10,572 bases of DNA from the NCBI GenBank assembly GCA_017469605.1, contig JAFUGB010000164.1, positions 1-10,572 of the forward strand, read 5' to 3'. Shown piece after piece: positions 6,704-10,572 of this stretch. The DNA is from Clostridia bacterium (GTDB lineage Bacteria; Bacillota; Clostridia; Christensenellales; Aristaeellaceae). Numbering within the stretch: position 1 is the stretch's first letter; each line of letters begins with the position of its first letter. Position numbers and translations under genes: made by a program. The notes under the pieces are model-generated. The model did not search any database, was not told the origin of the DNA, and saw only the letters and a program-made list of their open reading frames with translations.

Positions 6704-7487
6704 GGTAAATGCCCCTTTCCTGTAAATACCGCACGCTGTCCCGCAGGGCGGCTACGGTTTTGATCTCCAGCACGGCCCGGGCCCCGGCCGCGTCGGCCTT
6801 GCGGACCAGCGAGACGATATCCAGCTCGCCCGCGCCCAGCGGCATATGGCATTGCCTGGGGGTCGCGTCATGCAGGTGCATATGGTTCAGCCTGCCGGGA
6901 TGCTTCATATAAAAATAATCGTCCCTGTACGCGGCCACCTTTTCGTGGCCCACATCCAGCGTCAGGCCAAAAACGGGAGATTCAAGCAGCAGATCAATGC
7001 TGTCTGTCTGGAAGGGTTCCCAGGGCGTTTCGGTGTTCTCCACGCATACCCGCACCTGTCCTTGGCTGGCATCCTCGCACAGCGCGCGGAATTCCAGCGT
7101 GTTGCTCATATACTCCTCCCGATAGCGATTGAACAGGAAATCCCGCGTGTGCGGCAGCGTCACATATACGCCCCGCAGCCAGTGCAGGTTTACCGTGGGT
7201 ACATGGGCTTCCCGGGCAAGGGTGATGGCCTCCCGGGCCACTTGGTGCCAGGCATGGCGAATGGCGGGGGAAAAGGTGCAGGGCGCCATTTCCTCATCCA
7301 GATGGAAAGTAAAGTATATCCCGTATTCCTGCTGCAAGTCCAATAACTGCCGGGAGGAAATATGCTCAGCCTGGCAAATGGGAAAGCTCATATTCAGCTC
7401 CACAAAATCAAGCTTCAGCTCCGCGGCCAGCTTTGCCGCTTCCTCCACACTGTCGTTTTCCAGCAAAAAAGGCATGCCAAAGTGCAT
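6696..7487 (-). CDS. Xylose isomerase-like / AP endonuclease family 2 TIM-barrel protein
   Basis: A metal-dependent TIM barrel; family members are sugar (phosphate) isomerases/epimerases or endonuclease IV. The start is the ATG at 7487, because AGGAGG (7500-7495) then has seven bases of spacing; the in-frame ATG at 7493 would leave one base. The product is 263 residues. Candidate metal ligands fall at strand ends: E30 (FVELN), H62 (FTFHLDEE), H102 (VNLHW), E150 (VCVENTE), D178 and H181 (LTLDVGH), H203/H205 (HMHLHD), H214 (CHMPLGAGELD) and E241 (LEIKT). This is close to the endonuclease IV pattern, except that Gln (Q212) stands where that enzyme has Asp two residues before the last His. It overlaps the AlkD-like gene by 8 bp and has its own promoter. 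It may be a repair AP endonuclease or a sugar isomerase; the fold is secure, the reaction is not. Confidence 0.85.
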   Translation of the reverse strand: MHFGMPFLLENDSVEEAAKLAAELKLDFVELNMSFPICQAEHISSRQLLDLQQEYGIYFTFHLDEEMAPCTFSPAIRHAWHQVAREAITLAREAHVPTVNLHWLRGVYVTLPHTRDFLFNRYREEYMSNTLEFRALCEDASQGQVRVCVENTETPWEPFQTDSIDLLLESPVFGLTLDVGHEKVAAYRDDYFYMKHPGRLNHMHLHDATPRQCHMPLGAGELDIVSLVRKADAAGARAVLEIKTVAALRDSVRYLQERGIYHA

Positions 7488-7493
7488 TTTCAT

Positions 7494-7500
7494 TCCTCCT
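7494..7500 (-). promoter_or_regulatory. Ribosome binding site that selects the TIM-barrel start
   Basis: AGGAGGA on the minus strand is a near-perfect anti-16S match. Its last G (7495) is one base from the first in-frame ATG (7493) but seven bases from the second (7487). The second is therefore the likely initiator, which shortens the protein by two residues. Confidence 0.75.
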
Positions 7501-7508
7501 TTTATGGG

Positions 7509-7525
7509 TTGTATGTATTATACCA
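7509..7525. promoter_or_regulatory. Inverted repeat over the TIM-barrel promoter -10, candidate operator
   Basis: TTGTAT (7509-7514), five bases, ATACCA (7520-7525): an imperfect inverted repeat with five of six positions paired. It covers the -10 element (7517-7522). Such placement suits a repressor site. Part of the symmetry could simply come from the TATAAT sequence itself, so support is modest. Confidence 0.3.
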
Positions 7526-7545
7526 GCAAAGGATATTTCAAACAA
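7517..7545 (-). promoter_or_regulatory. Extended -10 promoter of the TIM-barrel/alkD-like operon
   Basis: On the minus strand, TTGTTT (7545-7540), 17 bases, then a perfect TATAAT (7522-7517) preceded by TG one base upstream, the extended -10 form. Transcription would start near 7510, giving a leader of about 20 bases before the ATG at 7487. The promoter sits just downstream of the khpB terminator, so this pair is its own transcription unit. Confidence 0.78.
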
Positions 7546-7555
7546 TAACAGAATG

Positions 7556-7584
7556 AAAAAAACGAGGGCGCTGACCCTCGTTTT
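7556..7584 (-). terminator. Rho-independent terminator of the rpmH-khpB operon
   Basis: On the minus strand a 10-bp perfect stem, AAAACGAGGG (7584-7575) with CCCTCGTTTT (7568-7559), closes a six-base loop. The T-tract runs through 7556. It begins 15 bases past the khpB stop. This ends the origin-linked operon and precedes the promoter of the next minus-strand unit. Confidence 0.9.
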
Positions 7585-7598
7585 ATCCAATGGGCATT

Positions 7599-8588
7599 TT
7601 ATTCTTCGTCGCTTACAGGCGCTTCGGCGTTTTCTTCCGCGGCGGGCGCGGCGGACTTCTTGGCCTTCTGGGGCTTGTTCACGGTAATCACCACATGACG
7701 GTTGGGCTCTTCGCCTTCGGAGTGGGTGGTGACATCGGGATTGTCCTGAAGCGCGGAATGCAGGATACGGCGCTCGTAGGGATTCATGGGCTCAATGCTG
7801 ACGCGGCGGCCGGTTTTCACGGCGCGATTGGCCATGCGGTTGGCCAGGCGGATCAGCGCTTCCTCGCGGCGGGCACGGTAGCCTTCGGTATCCAAGGTGA
7901 CGCGGGTGTAATCGCCCCGGCCTTTGTTGACCTTGAGGCTGGTGAGATACTGCAGGGCATCCAGCGTTTCACCGCGGCGGCCAATCAGGATGCCCTGGCT
8001 GTCGCCTTCCATGTTGACGCGCACATTGCCTTCTTCATCGGTATTTACGTGCACCGATACTTTCACGCCCATGAGACGGGTCAGCTCCTGCAGGAAATCC
8101 TGGGCCATGCCGGCGGCGGTTTCACGGTCGGCTTGCTCGGCGGGGGTCAGGGGCTTCTTTTCGGCTTCCTGCTTGGGCTTGCGGGGCTGTTTCTTTTCAG
8201 CGGGCTTCTTTTCCTTCTTTTCGGGGACAGGTTTTTCGGCCTTTTCCGGCTTTTGAGCAGGGGCTTCTTCCTTCTTTTCGAGCTTTTCAACAGGCTTTTT
8301 TTCAGCGGGCTTCTTTTCCTTTTTTTCGGCGGGCTGCTTCCTGGCGGGCTTTTCATCCAAGGAGCTGGCAAACAGCGAATGGGTATCCAGCACGTCGGAT
8401 TTTTCATCATCCGCAATGGCGGTGAGACGCACCGTCCAGGGACGGCTGCCAAACAGGCCAAACAGGCCCTTGCTGCCCTCTTCGATATCTTCAACGATGA
8501 CCTCATCAATGGTCAGGTCCAGCGCTTCCAGGCCGGCGTCGATGGCCTCTTCGCGGGTTTTGCCTTTGGCTTCATAGGACTTCTTCAT
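7599..8588 (-). CDS. khpB: RNA-binding protein KhpB (Jag/EloR)
   Basis: A cytoplasmic, membrane-associated RNA-binding protein; in Firmicutes it partners KhpA and affects cell elongation and division. Three domains are visible: Jag-N (residues 1-55, with the GLFGLFGSRP signature at 41-50), a type II KH domain (about 158-235) with the GRRG loop in GILIGRRGETLDALQYL, and an R3H domain (about 240-303) with NPYERRILHSAL. Between Jag-N and KH lies a charged linker (about 78-150) of Lys, Glu, Pro and Ala, much longer than in the Bacillus subtilis protein (about 208 residues in total, against 329 here). KKEKKPAEKK occurs twice in it, at 89-98 and 124-133. The acidic tail after 310 is also extra. The ATG overlaps the yidC stop (ATGA), and GGAGGAGGA (8606-8598) inside yidC is its ribosome binding site. 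Last gene of the operon. Confidence 0.94.
   Translation of the reverse strand: MKKSYEAKGKTREEAIDAGLEALDLTIDEVIVEDIEEGSKGLFGLFGSRPWTVRLTAIADDEKSDVLDTHSLFASSLDEKPARKQPAEKKEKKPAEKKPVEKLEKKEEAPAQKPEKAEKPVPEKKEKKPAEKKQPRKPKQEAEKKPLTPAEQADRETAAGMAQDFLQELTRLMGVKVSVHVNTDEEGNVRVNMEGDSQGILIGRRGETLDALQYLTSLKVNKGRGDYTRVTLDTEGYRARREEALIRLANRMANRAVKTGRRVSIEPMNPYERRILHSALQDNPDVTTHSEGEEPNRHVVITVNKPQKAKKSAAPAAEENAEAPVSDEE
8194..8329 (-). repeat. Direct repeat pair in the khpB linker
   Basis: The 31-base segment 8194-8224 recurs at 8299-8329 with a single mismatch (8217 versus 8322). The offset is 105 bases, exactly 35 codons, so the copies encode the same peptide KKEKKPAEKK in frame. The whole stretch is built from related Lys/Glu codons, which fits growth by slippage or unequal recombination. 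Confidence 0.8.
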
Positions 8589-9634
8589 TTTACGGTATCC
8601 TCCTCCAGGGCTTTTTTTGCGTCTTGTTTGTCCAGCAGCTTATTGATCAGGATGGATTGTCCGGTGGCAAACAGGTTGATGGCGCACCAGTACAGGGCAA
8701 ATCCGGCGTTGCTGGACAGGCAGATGAACACCGAGAACACCGGGAAAAAGTATTTCATAAAGCTGTTCATACCGGCAGTCTGGCTGTTCTGGGCGGTATC
8801 GGCGGGCTGCTGCTGCATGCTGGGGTTTAATTTGGTCATCATCACTTGGGTAATGCCCGACAGGATGGGCAGGATCAAAAGGCCGTTGAACTGCTGATAC
8901 AGCGTAACCTTGAACAGCAGGAAGTTGACCCCGGCCCAACCGGCTACAGGGGCCACAGCCGCGGTATAGGCGGGCATGGTCTGCAGGGCAGGCACCAGGT
9001 AGGTGTTTACGGTGTCGCGTACGGCGGAGGTGCTGGCAAAGTTGAAGATCTGGTCCTGGGTCAATTCAGCGGCGGCAGGAACGGCGGCGCGGATATTGGA
9101 CAGGATCGTTTCCAGATCGGCACTGGACAGCTTTTGGATGGCTTCGTTCCAGATGTTGGCGCCGGCTGTCATCAGCGAGGAGGCGTCCACAGCGGCGGTC
9201 TTGAAGGGGGAGTCAGCCATGAATACGTTCTTTACCCACAGGAAGGGCTCAAAGACAGGCGTCTGCCCCTTCAGGAAGGTAAAGGCTTGGTTGACGATGT
9301 TGGCGTTGGCCACATCGCGCATGGCGTAGAACATGATAAACAGGATGGGCCACTGGATCAGCATCGGCAGGCAGCCGGACAGGGGATTGTAGTTCTCTTT
9401 TTTCATCAGCTCCTGCTGCTTCTGCTGCAATTTGGCCTGGTCCTTGCCGTACTTTTGCTGCAGGGCATTGAGCTTGGGCTGGATGGTAGCCATTTTGCGC
9501 ATGCCCTTGCGCGAACTGATTTCCAGGGGAGTGAGGATACCGCGGATCAGCAGGGTGAACAACACCACGGCGACGCCGTAACTGCCCACCAGGCCATAGA
9601 TCCATTCCAGAATGTTCCTGAAGAATTGAGTCAT
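8585..9634 (-). CDS. yidC: Membrane protein insertase YidC (Oxa1/SpoIIIJ family)
   Basis: Integral membrane insertase that places proteins in the cytoplasmic membrane alone or with SecYEG. Membrane segments are visible at about 17-37 (with the groove arginine R31 in LIRGILTPL), 87-106, 250-266, 294-308 and 311-330. Residues 40-83 are the charged cytoplasmic coiled-coil hairpin ending in NYNPLSGCLPMLIQWP, a family hallmark. There is no lipoprotein signal peptide; the short N-terminus leads directly into the first membrane helix. The 349 residues exceed the roughly 260 of Bacillus SpoIIIJ because of about 90-100 extra residues (138-235) in the outward loop between the second and third membrane segments. 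The ATG overlaps the yidD stop (ATGA). AGGAAGGA is about 12 bases upstream, rather far, so coupled initiation is likely. Confidence 0.95.
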   Translation of the reverse strand: MTQFFRNILEWIYGLVGSYGVAVVLFTLLIRGILTPLEISSRKGMRKMATIQPKLNALQQKYGKDQAKLQQKQQELMKKENYNPLSGCLPMLIQWPILFIMFYAMRDVANANIVNQAFTFLKGQTPVFEPFLWVKNVFMADSPFKTAAVDASSLMTAGANIWNEAIQKLSSADLETILSNIRAAVPAAAELTQDQIFNFASTSAVRDTVNTYLVPALQTMPAYTAAVAPVAGWAGVNFLLFKVTLYQQFNGLLILPILSGITQVMMTKLNPSMQQQPADTAQNSQTAGMNSFMKYFFPVFSVFICLSSNAGFALYWCAINLFATGQSILINKLLDKQDAKKALEEDTVK

Positions 9635-9882
9635 GTGTCAGTTTCGTCCTTCCTGATTACTGTTGGGGCGGGCGCGGGCACGGGATCATATCCGCCCTTG
9701 GCAAAGGGATGGCAGCGCAGCAGCCTTTTTGCCGCAAGATACCCGCCGTAGGCGGGGCCAAAGCGTTCCACCGCGGCGCGGGCATATTCCGAACAGGTGG
9801 GCACATATCTGCACGCGGGCGGCAGGAGCGGACTTACATTCCGCTTATAGAAGCGCAGGGACGCAAGCATCATTCGCTTCAT
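9631..9882 (-). CDS. yidD: Membrane protein insertion efficiency factor YidD
   Basis: A small, membrane-associated, amphipathic protein that helps membrane protein insertion and is nearly always encoded beside yidC. The ATG at 9882 is chosen because GGGGTGA (9897-9891) lies eight bases upstream; the in-frame GTG at 9894 falls inside that site. The 83-residue product carries the family pattern LRFYKRNVSPLLPPACRY (9-26), VPTCSEYARAAVERFG (27-42), and LLRCHPFAKGGYDPVP (54-69) with C24, C30 and C57. It starts 28 bp after the rnpA stop and its TGA overlaps the yidC ATG by 4 bp. Confidence 0.95.
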   Translation of the reverse strand: MKRMMLASLRFYKRNVSPLLPPACRYVPTCSEYARAAVERFGPAYGGYLAAKRLLRCHPFAKGGYDPVPAPAPTVIRKDETDT

Positions 9883-9890
9883 AACTACTG

Positions 9891-9897
9891 TCACCCC
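9891..9897 (-). promoter_or_regulatory. Ribosome binding site that decides the yidD start
   Basis: GGGGTGA on the minus strand, eight bases before the ATG at 9882. It contains the in-frame GTG at 9894 that would otherwise add four residues. Family proteins begin at the position matching the ATG, which supports this choice. Confidence 0.65.
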
Positions 9898-9910
9898 AGT
9901 CTTGCGCAGC

Positions 9911-10246
9911 TTATTGTGCGTCGCGGTAAAGGCCCTGGCGGCGGAGCAGGGCGTTCATCGCCTTCTCCAGCTGCCGGTAGGATGCGTCTGCCGCCGATGG
10001 ACGCGCGGCAAACACATAAAAACCATTTTTGAGGGTGTGCATCTGCAAACGGAAGCATTCGCGCATACGCCGCTTTACGCGGTTGCGGGTCACGGCGTTG
10101 CCTATTTTTTTGCTCACGGAAAAGCCAACCTGCATGCGTCCTGCCCGCACGTAGGTCAGCGACATTTCCCGGCAGCCCATGCCCTTTCCTTTGCGGAAAA
10201 CATATTGGAACTGCCCGTTTTTACGAATGCGGTATTGGCGCTGCAT
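9911..10246 (-). CDS. rnpA: Ribonuclease P protein component
   Basis: Protein subunit of RNase P, which with the M1 RNA removes the 5' leader from tRNA precursors. The 111-residue basic protein has the RNR motif KKIGNAVTRNRVKRRMRE (residues 46-63), the central aromatic/basic YRIRKNGQFQYVFRKGK start (5-21), and VGFSVSKKIGN preceding the motif, all typical. The length is normal. AGAGG sits about five bases before the ATG, a modest site. It follows rpmH after 126 bp that contain two hairpins. It precedes yidD by 28 bp, the standard order. Confidence 0.96.
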   Translation of the reverse strand: MQRQYRIRKNGQFQYVFRKGKGMGCREMSLTYVRAGRMQVGFSVSKKIGNAVTRNRVKRRMRECFRLQMHTLKNGFYVFAARPSAADASYRQLEKAMNALLRRQGLYRDAQ

Positions 10247-10277
10247 AAAGCCTCTGCACTCAAAAAATGATTACAAT

Positions 10278-10325
10278 GGAAAACCCGCCCCTGTGTTTGC
10301 ACGATGGCAGGCAACGGGGCGGGTT
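10278..10325 (-). terminator. Strong GC-rich hairpin between rpmH and rnpA, possible partial terminator
   Basis: On the minus strand AACCCGCCCC (10325-10316) pairs perfectly with GGGGCGGGTT (10291-10282), a 10-bp stem. The loop contains a TTGC/GCAA nested pair. It is followed by only four U residues in total (UUUU then CC), so it may terminate weakly, stabilise the rpmH message or mark a processing site. Its stem is among the strongest in the window. Confidence 0.5.
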
Positions 10326-10344
10326 GAGCCATGCTTCGTCTGAC

Positions 10345-10366
10345 GGCTGCGTCCGGGGACGCGGCC
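10345..10366 (-). other. Stem-loop just downstream of rpmH
   Basis: GGCTGCGTC (10345-10353) and GACGCGGCC (10358-10366) form a 9-bp stem with one G-U pair and a four-base loop. The stem begins seven bases after the rpmH stop. No T-tract follows. It may protect the short rpmH message from 3' decay or act together with the hairpin at 10282-10325. Confidence 0.5.
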
Positions 10367-10372
10367 CAAGGA

Positions 10373-10507
10373 TCACACGGTCAGTTCCTTACGACCACGA
10401 CGACGGCGGGCGGCGAGAACGCGGCGGCCGTTCTTGGTGGACATACGGGCACGGAAACCATGCACCTTGCTGCGCTGGCGCTTTTTCGGCTGATACGTAC
10501 GGAACAT
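10373..10507 (-). CDS. rpmH: 50S ribosomal protein L34
   Basis: Ribosomal protein L34 of the large subunit. The 44-residue, strongly basic product begins MFRTYQPKKRQRSKVHGF and continues with FRARMSTKNGRRVLAARRRR to GRKELTV, matching L34 over its whole length. AAGGAG (10521-10516) lies eight bases before the ATG. It is the first gene of the minus-strand operon visible here and is the gene that normally neighbours dnaA, which would lie beyond the right edge. No convincing promoter fits in the 65 bases upstream, so it is probably outside the window. Confidence 0.97.
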   Translation of the reverse strand: MFRTYQPKKRQRSKVHGFRARMSTKNGRRVLAARRRRGRKELTV

Positions 10508-10572
10508 GTTTTTCTCTCCTTACCTTATGAGATCACGCAAGTGCGTTTCACAAATCCTGGCCGCTTACGCAT

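Noticed and set aside
7590..8897. 435-codon plus-strand open frame opposite khpB and the end of yidC, with Phe/Leu-rich stretches
   Set aside because: The hydrophobic runs are the reverse complement of Lys/Glu codons in the khpB linker. The minus-strand proteins have recognised domains and this frame has none.
8846..9751. 301-codon plus-strand open frame opposite yidC and yidD
   Set aside because: It is antisense to clearly recognised membrane insertase genes and has no convincing start signal or domain.
10524..10553. Promoter-like TTGTGA-18-CATAAG upstream of rpmH on the minus strand
   Set aside because: Transcription would begin on or next to the rpmH ribosome binding site, and the hexamers are weak. 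The real promoter is probably beyond the window.
10508..10572. Possible origin sequence or DnaA boxes upstream of rpmH
   Set aside because: No TTATCCACA-like nonamer is visible in these 65 bases or elsewhere in the window; oriC is inferred only from gene order.

Overview
The window looks like a GC-rich chromosomal segment from a Firmicute, probably class Clostridia. The main evidence is the minus-strand order rpmH-rnpA-yidD-yidC-khpB(jag), the cluster normally found beside dnaA and oriC in low-GC Gram-positives and their relatives. FCD-type GntR, M3 oligoendopeptidase, CapA-like and Gram-positive-type PyrR proteins on the other strand fit that assignment. Shine-Dalgarno sites are strong (AGGAGG, GGAGGA, AAAGGAG). 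Genus or species cannot be read from the sequence. No tRNA, rRNA, CRISPR array, insertion sequence or DnaA-box cluster was seen.

Left half, plus strand (1-6006). A 5'-truncated HAD subfamily IIA phosphatase ends at an intrinsic terminator. One base beyond its T-tract starts a sigma-A-type promoter with palindromic operator-like sequence on its -10. This promoter drives a run of closely spaced genes: an FCD GntR regulator, an M3 oligoendopeptidase F, a secreted CapA-like protein (behind a strong hairpin that may attenuate transcription), pyrR, and a 313-residue protein. That last protein reads as a degenerate isopropylmalate/isocitrate dehydrogenase whose catalytic and metal-binding motifs are replaced. 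The run mixes peptide turnover, an envelope-type secreted protein and a pyrimidine regulator. No pyrimidine biosynthesis gene is present.

Middle, minus strand (6026-7598). Two translationally coupled genes share an extended -10 promoter: a xylose-isomerase/endonuclease-IV-type TIM-barrel protein and an AlkD-like DNA glycosylase. The TIM barrel keeps most residues that would form an endonuclease IV-type metal site, so a glycosylase plus AP-endonuclease repair pair is possible. A sugar isomerase/epimerase role remains the conservative alternative.

Right half, minus strand (7556-10572). The origin-linked operon reads rpmH (ribosomal protein L34), rnpA (RNase P protein), yidD, yidC (membrane insertase) and khpB/jag (RNA-binding protein), and closes with a strong terminator. 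The last three genes overlap by 4 bp each (ATGA junctions). Two hairpins lie between rpmH and rnpA. The mnmE-mnmG-rsmG-parAB genes that usually follow jag are absent here. If the origin lies just beyond position 10572, the minus-strand genes run away from it and the plus-strand genes run towards it.
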